From Pseudomonadota bacterium (GTDB lineage: Bacteria; Pseudomonadota; Gammaproteobacteria; Burkholderiales; SG8-39): a stretch of 5,412 nucleotides of DNA. Shown piece by piece: positions 1 to 5,158 of the stretch. The stretch is taken from the NCBI GenBank assembly GCA_003242425.1, contig QGUL01000149.1, positions 1 to 5,412 on the forward strand, in the 5' to 3' direction. The notes beneath the pieces were generated by a model that did not search any database, was not told the origin of the DNA, and saw only the letters and a program-made list of their open reading frames with translations. Position 1 is the stretch's first letter. Each line of letters opens with the position of its first letter. The position numbers and the translations under genes are program-made.

Positions 1-715
1 CTCCATCGCCATCCTGTCGTTCATCGTCTGGGCGCACCACATGTTCACGGTGGGCATGCCCGCCGCCGGGGTGCTGTTCTTCATGTACGCCACCATCCTC
101 ATCGCCGTGCCCACGGGCGTGAAGGTGTTCAACTGGGTGGCGACCATGTGGAAGGGTTCCATGACCTTCGAGACGCCGATGCTGTTCGCCATCGGTTTCC
201 TGTTCGTGTTCTCGATCGGCGGCTTCACGGGCCTGATCCTCGCCATCGCGCCGATCGACATCCAGTTCCAGGACACCTACTACGTCGTGGCGCACTTCCA
301 CTACGTGCTGGTGGCCGGTTCCCTGTTCGCGATGTTCGCGGGGACCTATTTCTGGATCCCGAAGTGGACGGGGGTGATGTACAACGAAAAGCTCGGCAAG
401 TGGCATTTCTGGCTGTCGATGATCTTCTTCAACATCACCTTCTTCCCGATGCACTTCCTCGGCATGGCCGGCATGCCGCGCCGCATCCCGGACTACGCAC
501 CGCAGTTCGCCGACTACAATATGATCGCGAGCATCGGCGCCTTCGGCTTCGGGCTGACGCAGCTGCTGTTCCTCTACATCGTGCTGCAGTGCGTGCGCCG
601 TAAGGGCGAGAAGGCGCCGGACCGTCCCTGGGAGGGTGCCGACACCCTCGAGTGGACGCACCTGCCCTCGCCGGCGCCGTACCACAGCTTCGAGGAGCCG
701 CCCGTCGTCCGCTGA
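1..715 (+). CDS. ctaD: Cytochrome c oxidase subunit I, aa3 type (CtaD), 3' part only
   Basis: This is the catalytic heme-copper subunit of the inner-membrane aa3 oxidase, which reduces O2 to water and pumps protons. The gene enters from the left edge (first full codon at 2), leaving about 237 residues, roughly the C-terminal half. Diagnostic residues are visible. The motif VWAHHMF near 29-46 carries the two adjacent CuB-ligand histidines. PTGVKVF at about 110-130 carries the K-channel lysine (codon 122-124). AHFHYVL at 290-310 carries the ligands of heme a3 (codon 293-295) and heme a (codon 299-301). The tail, with WTHLPSPAPYHSFEEPP, is typical of proteobacterial CtaD. The third CuB histidine, its cross-linked tyrosine and the D-channel aspartate lie upstream of the window and cannot be checked. 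The next gene starts 14 bp after the stop. Identity is very secure. Confidence 0.98.
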   Translation, partial: SIAILSFIVWAHHMFTVGMPAAGVLFFMYATILIAVPTGVKVFNWVATMWKGSMTFETPMLFAIGFLFVFSIGGFTGLILAIAPIDIQFQDTYYVVAHFHYVLVAGSLFAMFAGTYFWIPKWTGVMYNEKLGKWHFWLSMIFFNITFFPMHFLGMAGMPRRIPDYAPQFADYNMIASIGAFGFGLTQLLFLYIVLQCVRRKGEKAPDRPWEGADTLEWTHLPSPAPYHSFEEPPVVR

Positions 716-717
716 GC

Positions 718-722
718 GAGGA
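718..722 (+). promoter_or_regulatory. Ribosome binding site of the 31-residue gene
   Basis: GAGGA lies 7 nt before the ATG at 730 and overlaps nothing but the 14-bp spacer after the ctaD stop. Its presence is the main non-homology argument that the tiny downstream reading frame is translated. Confidence 0.6.
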
Positions 723-729
723 CAGGAAC

Positions 730-825
730 ATGTCGAAGAACGCCAGAACGGCGCTCATCCTGGCATCGATCGTCGCGGCGTTCTTCTTCGGCGTGATCCT
801 CAAGTATTGGCTGCTGGGCTCATGA
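730..825 (+). CDS. Tiny single-helix membrane protein, putative cytochrome oxidase small assembly protein
   Basis: This reading frame encodes only 31 residues. It begins MSKNARTALILAS, runs through a hydrophobic stretch (about residues 8-29, ending FFFGVILKYWLLGS) and forms one predicted transmembrane helix with a basic N-terminus (K3, R6), suggesting the N-terminus faces the cytoplasm. Support for it being real is threefold. It fills the exact gap between ctaD and ctaG, it has a well-placed GAGGA ribosome site, and its TGA stop overlaps the ctaG ATG in an ATGA junction. From memory, betaproteobacterial clusters often carry a short protein at this position annotated as a cytochrome oxidase small assembly protein. 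That assignment is by position and general character, and no residue-level function is known to me. It probably interacts with CtaG or subunit I in the membrane (inference). Confidence 0.75.
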   Translation: MSKNARTALILASIVAAFFFGVILKYWLLGS

Positions 826-1373
826 GCACACGGGTCGAATCGCGCGACGCTGCGAACAAGCGGCTGATGAAAAAGCTGCTCGTCGTCGCCTGCCTGATGT
901 TCGGCTTCGGCTTCCTGCTGGTGCCTTTCTACGAGCAGATCTGCGAAGTCACCGGCATCCGCAGCATCATCAAGCGCGACGACGCGCCGCTGAACACCCA
1001 GGTGGATTACTCGCGCAAGGTCACCATCGAGCTCGACTCGAACACGCACGACCTGCCGTGGGACTTCAAGCCCAAGCAGCGCTACGTCGAGGTGCATCCG
1101 GGCGAGCTCGCCACCATCATCTATGAAGTGCGCAACACCCAGGACCGCCCGGTCACCGGACAGGCGGTACCGAGCTTCGGCCCGCAGCTCGCCGGCCTGC
1201 ACTTCAAGAAAATGGAGTGCTTCTGCTTCAAGCAGCAGACGCTCGGACCCGGGGAAGTGGGGGGGATGCCGGTGGTGTTCGTGCTCGATCCCGCGCTGCC
1301 GAAGGACGTGAACACGATTACGTTGTCCTACACCTTCTTCGAAGTGGCGGGCGCGGCGGGCACCAAAGGATGA
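822..1373 (+). CDS. ctaG: Cytochrome c oxidase assembly protein CtaG/Cox11 (CuB copper chaperone)
   Basis: CtaG delivers copper to the CuB site of subunit I. The 183-residue protein has a short cytoplasmic N-terminus and one transmembrane anchor (about residues 18-37). A periplasmic immunoglobulin-like copper domain follows. The family hallmark CFCF is at residues 133-136 (C133, C135, the copper-binding pair), preceded by AGLHFKKME. A third cysteine, C41, sits just after the helix in PFYEQIC, matching the conserved juxtamembrane cysteine of Cox11. PSFGPQLAG and PVVFVLDP are also typical. Length is normal for bacterial CtaG. The chosen ATG overlaps the preceding stop (ATGA). It has no clear Shine-Dalgarno sequence, so translation is probably coupled to the 31-residue gene. 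Longer upstream reading in this frame lies inside ctaD and is not coding. Confidence 0.97.
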   Translation: MSTRVESRDAANKRLMKKLLVVACLMFGFGFLLVPFYEQICEVTGIRSIIKRDDAPLNTQVDYSRKVTIELDSNTHDLPWDFKPKQRYVEVHPGELATIIYEVRNTQDRPVTGQAVPSFGPQLAGLHFKKMECFCFKQQTLGPGEVGGMPVVFVLDPALPKDVNTITLSYTFFEVAGAAGTKG

Positions 1374-1594
1374 GCCTGTTCATGACCGAAACGCCGAAGA
1401 AGGTCGGGCCCCTGTCGGTTGCCAAGACCGTGTTCTGGTCCTTTTTCGGGGTGCGCCGGCGAGCCGAGCACGAAGCGGACGTGAGCCGGCTGACGCCGAA
1501 ACAGGTCGTGATCGCGGGCCTCATCGGCGGCGTGTTGTTTGTACTGACGATCGTCCTGGTGGTGCGTGTGGTACTGCACCTGGCCACGGGTTGA
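1370..1594 (+). CDS. DUF2970 family small membrane protein
   Basis: This 74-residue protein has a soluble N-terminal half and one C-terminal transmembrane helix (about residues 46-70). The segment VFWSFFGVRRR at 21-31, the following acidic stretch ending in D37, and the LTPKQVVIAGLIGGVLFVL run match my memory of DUF2970 (Pfam PF11174). That family occurs mostly in Betaproteobacteria beside cytochrome oxidase genes. Its function is unknown; location between ctaG and ctaE suggests a role in assembling or stabilising the aa3 oxidase (inference). The first ATG overlaps the ctaG stop (ATGA), but its only Shine-Dalgarno-like bases (AAAGG, 1365-1369) touch the start codon. An in-frame ATG at 1382 (MTETPKK) would have AGGA 11 nt upstream and is a realistic alternative start giving 70 residues. 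Confidence 0.88.
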   Translation: MSLFMTETPKKVGPLSVAKTVFWSFFGVRRRAEHEADVSRLTPKQVVIAGLIGGVLFVLTIVLVVRVVLHLATG

Positions 1595-1608
1595 AATCAA
1601 AACGAGCG

Positions 1609-1615
1609 GGAGGGG
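1609..1615 (+). promoter_or_regulatory. Ribosome binding site that fixes the ctaE start
   Basis: GGAGGGG lies just before ATG 1618, with its GGAGG core 4 nt from the start. It is one of the two strongest Shine-Dalgarno matches before a gene here. It favours ATG 1618 over the in-frame TTG at 1591, which would add nine residues unlike the family N-terminus. Confidence 0.7.
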
Positions 1616-1617
1616 AC

Positions 1618-2469
1618 ATGGTCCTGAGCAACACAGCGAAGTACTACATACCGGAGCCGTCGCGCTGGCCGATCATCGGATCGGTTTCGCTGTTCCTGAT
1701 GGGTCTGGGCGCCGCCACCTGGTTCAACGGCGTCGGGGTCGGCAAATGGATCCTGCTGTTGGGCTTCCTCGGCCTCATCTACATGATGTTCGGCTGGTTC
1801 GGGGCCGTCATCGGCGAATCCGAAGGCGGCATGTACAACAAGCGCGTCGACGTCTCCTTCCGCTGGGGGATGAGCTGGTTCATCTTCTCGGAAGTGATGT
1901 TCTTCGGCGCCTTCTTCGGCGCCTTGTACTGGGCGCGCATCCACTCGGTGCCCGATCTCGGCGGCATCGAGTCGAAGATGCTGTGGCCGGATTATTCCGC
2001 CGACTGGCCGACGGCCGGCCCGGGCTTCGACGTCCAGTTCACGCCCATGGGGGCCTGGGGGATTCCGGCGCTCAACACCCTGCTGCTCCTGAGCTCCGGC
2101 GTGACCATCACCTGGGCGCATCACGCCCTGAAGGCGGACAACCGCAGCCAGCTCGTCATCGGTTTGCTGCTGACGATCCTGCTCGGCGCGACCTTCCTGG
2201 GCTTCCAGGTGTACGAGTACGCGCACGCCTACAGCGACTTGAACCTCAAGCTGACCACCGGCATCTACGGCTCGACGTTCTTCATGCTGACCGGTTTCCA
2301 CGGTTTCCACGTGACGGTCGGCGCGATCATGCTGACGGTGGTGCTGATCCGCTGCATCAAAGGCCACTTCCGTCCGGAACACCACTTCGCCTTCGAGGCC
2401 GCGGCGTGGTACTGGCACTTCGTGGACGTGGTGTGGCTGGGCCTGTTCCTGGTGGTGTATTGGCTGTAA
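1618..2469 (+). CDS. ctaE: Cytochrome c oxidase subunit III (CtaE)
   Basis: This is the non-catalytic core subunit of the aa3 oxidase. It sits against subunit I in the inner membrane and supports the D proton path and turnover stability. The 283-residue protein has seven hydrophobic helices, roughly at 17-36, 43-65, 83-104, 145-163, 178-200, 218-243 and 263-283. Family signatures are clear: the conserved glutamate E92 in FSEVMFF, TWAHHAL (165-171), QVYEY (197-201), GFHGFHV (226-232) and the C-terminal WYWHFVDVVWL (264-274). A long polar loop (about 105-147) between helices three and four fits proteobacterial CtaE. The start at MVLSNTAKYY is set by the strong ribosome site. It lies 23 bp after the DUF2970 gene and is the last gene before the terminator. 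Confidence 0.98.
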   Translation: MVLSNTAKYYIPEPSRWPIIGSVSLFLMGLGAATWFNGVGVGKWILLLGFLGLIYMMFGWFGAVIGESEGGMYNKRVDVSFRWGMSWFIFSEVMFFGAFFGALYWARIHSVPDLGGIESKMLWPDYSADWPTAGPGFDVQFTPMGAWGIPALNTLLLLSSGVTITWAHHALKADNRSQLVIGLLLTILLGATFLGFQVYEYAHAYSDLNLKLTTGIYGSTFFMLTGFHGFHVTVGAIMLTVVLIRCIKGHFRPEHHFAFEAAAWYWHFVDVVWLGLFLVVYWL

Positions 2470-2488
2470 GGACTTTGGAGGAGGAGGA

Positions 2489-2504
2489 CGCTTCGAACGA
2501 AGCG
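2489..2504. repeat. Perfect 7-bp inverted repeat after ctaE
   Basis: CGCTTCG, AA, CGAAGCG forms a perfect palindrome with a 2-nt centre. It lies 19 bp after the ctaE stop and 7 bp before the terminator stem, directly after a (GGA)4 purine run at 2477-2488. As RNA it could form a short hairpin, perhaps protecting the ctaE 3' end or assisting termination. As DNA it could be a dimeric protein site. It has no T-tract of its own. The role is unknown. Confidence 0.4.
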
Positions 2505-2511
2505 TGATGGG

Positions 2512-2539
2512 GCGCCGCACTCAGTGCGGCGCGTTTTTT
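2512..2539 (+). terminator. Intrinsic (Rho-independent) terminator of the ctaD-ctaE operon
   Basis: The stem is a perfect 9-bp match, GCGCCGCAC with GTGCGGCGC, around a TCA loop, followed after one G by six T residues (2534-2539). This is a textbook intrinsic terminator 42 bp after the ctaE stop. On the reverse strand the hairpin is followed by CCCCATCACG with no T-run. It should therefore terminate forward transcripts well and reverse transcripts from the twin-helix gene poorly. Confidence 0.88.
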
Positions 2540-2546
2540 CAGCAGC

Positions 2547-2747
2547 CTACTGAAACAGGCGGCCGGTGATCCAGCCCATGCGATAGGCCAGCATGAGGAA
2601 CAGGAACAGCGCCAGCGACAGCCCGACGCGGACGGCGAGCGCGCGCACCGTGCGTCGCGACTGACCGCGGTCCCGCACGAGAAAGAACAGCGCGGACGCG
2701 AGCGACGCGACGATGAGCACGAAAACGAAAACGACGAGATAGCGCAT
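2547..2747 (-). CDS. DUF2909-like twin-transmembrane protein
   Basis: This 66-residue protein consists of two hydrophobic helices (about residues 2-24 and 41-59) joined by a very basic linker, RDRGQSRRTVRALAVR (25-40). The pattern LVRDRG, then RRTVRAL and a second helix ending near MGWITGRLF matches my memory of DUF2909 (Pfam PF11137, twin transmembrane protein), known next to cytochrome oxidase genes in Betaproteobacteria. The basic linker should face the cytoplasm, placing both termini in the periplasm. I chose the ATG at 2747 (MRYLVVF). An in-frame TTG at 2771 would add eight residues, but they are proline- and glycine-rich and unlike the family. It is the only reverse-strand gene here, convergent with ctaE and divergent from SURF1. 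Function is unknown; a role linked to the oxidase is inferred from location only. Confidence 0.85.
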   Translation of the reverse strand: MRYLVVFVFVLIVASLASALFFLVRDRGQSRRTVRALAVRVGLSLALFLFLMLAYRMGWITGRLFQ

Positions 2748-2812
2748 AGGGAACTCGGCCGGGCCCGGCAAGTCTAGCCGAGCTGCGGTACAGAAGCCAT
2801 GGAAAGCAGGCG
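2748..2812. promoter_or_regulatory. Divergent intergenic spacer between twin-helix gene and SURF1
   Basis: These 65 bp separate two divergent starts, and any local promoters for both genes should lie here or in the flanking coding sequence. I see no convincing sigma-70 promoter on either strand. TACAGA at 2789-2794 (forward) and TAGACT (reverse of 2771-2776) are weak -10 candidates without matching -35 boxes. The spacer contains a perfect 12-bp palindrome, GCCGGGCCCGGC (2758-2769), and a wider inverted pair, CTCGGC (2754-2759) with GCCGAG (2777-2782). These could form a hairpin or a protein site. Whether SURF1 has its own promoter cannot be decided from sequence. Confidence 0.35.
2801..2810 (+). 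promoter_or_regulatory. Purine-rich ribosome site supporting the SURF1 TTG start
   Basis: GGAAAGCAGG precedes the TTG at 2813. The GGAAAG part is 6 nt from the start, and AGG only 2 nt. It is moderately good and favours TTG initiation. The same bases lie inside a five-codon reading frame (2799-2816) whose stop overlaps the TTG. Confidence 0.45.
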
Positions 2813-3520
2813 TTGAGCAAGGGCTATCGTTTCCGTCCCGGCTGGTTCATGACCATGGTCACGATCGCGTTCTGTGCGTTGTGCATCGCGGCGGGCAACT
2901 GGCAGCGCGGCCGTGCGGAGGAAAAGCTGGCGTTGCAGCAGAAGCTGGAGGCGTGGGAGAAAGCCCCGCCGGTCGAGGTCCCGGCGAGCCCGCTCGATGC
3001 CGAGGCGACGGCCTTGCGGCCGGTGGTCGTGACGGGCACGTACGACGAGGCGCGCACCATCCTCATCGACAACAAGGTGTACCGGGGACGCGCCGGCTTT
3101 CATGTGGTGTCGCCTTTGCGCATCGGGGACAGCGACATGTACGTGCTCGTGAACCGGGGCTGGATCGCCGGCGATCCGGGCCGCGCGGCGCTGCCGCGCT
3201 TTCCCACGCCCCAGGGCGTGCAACGCGTGCAAGGCGTCGCCGTCGTGCCGAGCGCTCGCGTATTCGAGCTCGGCGAAGCGCAATCGGGTCCGGTGTGGCA
3301 GAACCTGGTGCTCGACCGCTATGCGGCATGGTCGAAGCTGAAGCTGCAGCCTTTCGTCATCCAGCAGACCGGCGAAGCGCATGACGGTCTGGTGCGGGAT
3401 TGGCCACGGCCCGACACCGGTGCCGACAAGCACCGCATCTATGCCATGCAGTGGTATCTGTTCGCGGCCGTGAGTGTGATTCTTTATGTCGTCCTCAACC
3501 TCAAGCGTCACCATGGCTGA
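2813..3520 (+). CDS. surf1: SURF1 family cytochrome oxidase assembly protein
   Basis: SURF1 (Surf1/Shy1) helps heme A reach subunit I during aa3 oxidase assembly. The 235-residue protein has the family layout of a transmembrane helix near each end (about 11-28 and 212-230) with a periplasmic domain between. Signatures are GNWQRGRAEEK (28-38), the LVNRGWIAGDPGR stretch (112-124) and HRIYAMQWYLFAA (207-219). FRPGW before helix one is typical of proteobacterial SURF1 and lies upstream of the first in-frame ATG (residue 13). The TTG at 2813 is therefore the best start, and no ATG or GTG lies just upstream in frame. It is unusual here in using TTG. It begins the second forward gene run, and its 3' end overlaps the next gene's likely ATG (3513) by 8 bp. 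Confidence 0.95.
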   Translation: MSKGYRFRPGWFMTMVTIAFCALCIAAGNWQRGRAEEKLALQQKLEAWEKAPPVEVPASPLDAEATALRPVVVTGTYDEARTILIDNKVYRGRAGFHVVSPLRIGDSDMYVLVNRGWIAGDPGRAALPRFPTPQGVQRVQGVAVVPSARVFELGEAQSGPVWQNLVLDRYAAWSKLKLQPFVIQQTGEAHDGLVRDWPRPDTGADKHRIYAMQWYLFAAVSVILYVVLNLKRHHG

Positions 3521-4109
3521 CCGACCGGCCGCCGATACGGAAGTGCAGCGCCGCCGGCGCGCACGTTGGACGCTCGCGCTGATCTTCACCGTCTGCGCGG
3601 CGCCCTTCGTGCTCGGTACGCTGGCCTATTACTTCTTCCCCACCGCGGCGCGGACGAACTATGGCGACCTGATCGAGCCGCGCGCGGTGCCCGACGTCCC
3701 GCTCACCGCGCCGGGCGGCGCACGCGCGACGCTCGCCGACCTGAAGGGCAAGTGGGTCATGCTGCAGTTCGACGAGGCGCGCTGCGTGGAGGCATGCGAG
3801 CGCAAGCTCTACTACATGCGCCAGGCGCGGCTTGCGCAGGGCAAGGACATGGGGCGCATCGAACGCGTCTGGGTGGTGCTCGACGGCGGCGTGCCGGAGG
3901 CGCCGGCCGCGCTCGTCGAAGGAATCTACATCGCGCGGTCGGCCGGACGGGTGTTCGTCGAACACTTCCCGGCGCCGACCGATGTCCGCGACCACATCTA
4001 TCTGATCGATCCGCTAGGCAATCTCATGCTGCGCTTTCCGTCCGACCCGGATCCGAAGCGCGTCATCAAGGATTTACAACGGCTGCTGCGGGTATCGCGC
4101 ATAGGATGA
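3513..4109 (+). CDS. Membrane-anchored SCO-like thioredoxin-fold protein of the cox cluster
   Basis: The 198-residue protein has an arginine-rich N-terminus (R13-R18), one transmembrane anchor (about 19-42) and a periplasmic domain. The domain reads like SCO1/Sen[21 protein letters not shown], then CVEAC (C91, C95; a CX3C pair), a strand containing RVWVVLD, and [17 protein letters not shown] with H161. The CX3C pair plus a distal histidine is the copper-binding set of SCO proteins. However, the usual CP-DVCP surroundings are lost, since no proline follows either cysteine. Homologues at this position in Betaproteobacteria are, from memory, usually called hypothetical or mislabelled as oxidase subunit I. 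A role in copper delivery or in reducing CuA or CuB cysteines is inferred. The start at ATG 3513 overlaps SURF1 by 8 bp. An in-frame ATG at 3486 would add nine serine/threonine-rich residues. The stop overlaps an ATG of ctaA. Confidence 0.85.
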   Translation: MADRPAADTEVQRRRRARWTLALIFTVCAAPFVLGTLAYYFFPTAARTNYGDLIEPRAVPDVPLTAPGGARATLADLKGKWVMLQFDEARCVEACERKLYYMRQARLAQGKDMGRIERVWVVLDGGVPEAPAALVEGIYIARSAGRVFVEHFPAPTDVRDHIYLIDPLGNLMLRFPSDPDPKRVIKDLQRLLRVSRIG

Positions 4110-4111
4110 AC

Positions 4112-5158
4112 ATGTACAGAAGCCTCGTCATATTCGCGACCGTGCTCACCCTTGCGGTGGTGGTGATCGGCGCCTACGTGCGCCTGTCCGACGCGGGACT
4201 GGGCTGCCCCGACTGGCCGGGTTGCTATGGACGGATCACTCCGCTGCATGCCGCGGAAGAGATCGCCAAGGCGGTGGCCGCTCAAGGCGGCGAACACGGC
4301 CCCGTTTCCATGCCGAAGGCGTGGAAGGAGATGATCCACCGTTACGTCGCCGGCTTTCTGGGCTTGCTCCTGCTCGGCATCGCGGCGCTGGCGTGGACGA
4401 AGCGCCGCGTGCTGGACCAGTCGCCCGGACTGCCGCTCGCGCTGCTCGCCGTCGTGGTCGTGCAGGCAACGCTCGGCATGTGGACCGTAACGTTGCTGCT
4501 CAAGCCCGTCATCGTCACTTTGCATCTCGTCGGCGGCATGACCATTCTCGCCATGCTGACGTGGCTCGCCATGCGTCAGCTTTCGCTGCCGCGACCGCAG
4601 CCCGCAGACCGCATCGCGCGGCTGCGGCCGCTCGCCATCGCGGGGCTTGCGCTGGTTGCGCTGCAGATCATCCTGGGCGGCTGGGTGAGCAGCAATTACG
4701 CCGCGCTTGCCTGTCCCGATCTGCCGCTGTGCCGCGGCGAACTGGTGCCGCCTATGGACTTCGCCAACGCCTTCCACATCGTGCGCGAGCTCGGCATGAC
4801 GCCCGAGGGCGAGCTGCTCTCCATCGAGGCGCTGACCGCGATCCACTGGATGCACCGCGTGGGCGCGCTCGTCGTCACCGCGTTCACGCTCTATTTCGTC
4901 TGGCGCCTCTACGCGTTGCCGGCCATGCGCGGCATGGCGCTGTTATTGCTCGCAGTGCTCGCGTTGCAGTTCACACTCGGCGTGCTCAACGTCGCGCTGT
5001 CGCTGCCGCTGTTGCTCGCCGCCGCGCACAACGCCGGCGCGGCGGCGCTGCTCGTGGTGTACGTAGTGCTAAACTTCCTGACGCATCGCGCAGCGGTATC
5101 GCGCGGGGAAGCGTCAGTCGCAGTTCCTTCAACGACCGATCGAAGGGAAGGGCAATGA
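4112..5158 (+). CDS. ctaA: Heme A synthase (CtaA/Cox15)
   Basis: CtaA oxidises the C8 methyl of heme O to a formyl group, giving the heme A needed by CtaD. The 348-residue protein has eight hydrophobic helices as two four-helix repeats. Expected residues are present: EMIHRYVAG (E73, H76), TLHLVGG (H138), [10 protein letters not shown] (H245, H248) and AAHNAGA (H306), covering the heme-ligand histidines of both halves. Both extracytoplasmic cysteine pairs are kept, CPDWPGC (C32, C38) and CPDLPLC (C201, C207). I prefer ATG 4112 because AGGA (4103-4106) lies 5 nt before it. ATG 4106 (two residues longer) forms an ATGA overlap with the preceding stop but has its AGG touching the start. The reading frame stays open upstream to 3566, but that part is out of frame with the SCO-like gene and not coding. 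The C-terminal tail (about 330-348) is polar and probably cytoplasmic. Confidence 0.96.
   Translation: MYRSLVIFATVLTLAVVVIGAYVRLSDAGLGCPDWPGCYGRITPLHAAEEIAKAVAAQGGEHGPVSMPKAWKEMIHRYVAGFLGLLLLGIAALAWTKRRVLDQSPGLPLALLAVVVVQATLGMWTVTLLLKPVIVTLHLVGGMTILAMLTWLAMRQLSLPRPQPADRIARLRPLAIAGLALVALQIILGGWVSSNYAALACPDLPLCRGELVPPMDFANAFHIVRELGMTPEGELLSIEALTAIHWMHRVGALVVTAFTLYFVWRLYALPAMRGMALLLLAVLALQFTLGVLNVALSLPLLLAAAHNAGAAALLVVYVVLNFLTHRAAVSRGEASVAVPSTTDRREGQ
5143..5152 (+). promoter_or_regulatory. Ribosome binding site of ctaB inside the end of ctaA
   Basis: AAGGGAAGGG ends 2 nt before the ATG at 5155, with its first AAGGG 7 nt away. It lies within the last codons of ctaA. It supports the ATGA-overlap start and direct re-initiation by ribosomes finishing ctaA. 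Confidence 0.6.

Noticed and set aside
636..821. N-terminal extension of ctaG inside ctaD
   Set aside because: The translated stretch is proline/arginine/serine-rich and overlaps the end of ctaD. The Cox11 N-terminus and the ATGA junction fix the start at 822.
435..1202. Reverse-strand open frame (255 codons) opposite ctaD and ctaG
   Set aside because: It covers two secure forward genes and the product is low-complexity and arginine-rich; a shadow frame.
1597..2520. Long reverse-strand open frame (307 codons) opposite ctaE
   Set aside because: It is a mirror of the high-GC codon structure of ctaE. The product is rich in H, R, Q and E with no recognisable domain, and it runs through the terminator.
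2507..2569. 20-residue frame starting ATGGGG after the (GGA)4 run
   Set aside because: It reads through the terminator hairpin and T-tract into the end of the reverse gene. The product has no features, and the purine run is too far from the ATG.
2539..2820. 93-codon reverse frame overlapping the twin-helix gene
   Set aside because: It is an alternate frame with arginine-rich, featureless translation. The DUF2909-like frame explains the region.
3566..4105. In-frame upstream extension of ctaA that would give a 530-residue fusion
   Set aside because: The added part lies out of frame over the SCO-like gene and reads as arginine/alanine-rich noise. CtaA homology begins at about 4112.
3998..4855. 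Reverse-strand open frame (285 codons) opposite the SCO-like gene and ctaA
   Set aside because: Shadow of the membrane-protein codons in ctaA. The translation is mostly H, R, Q and D, with no family features.
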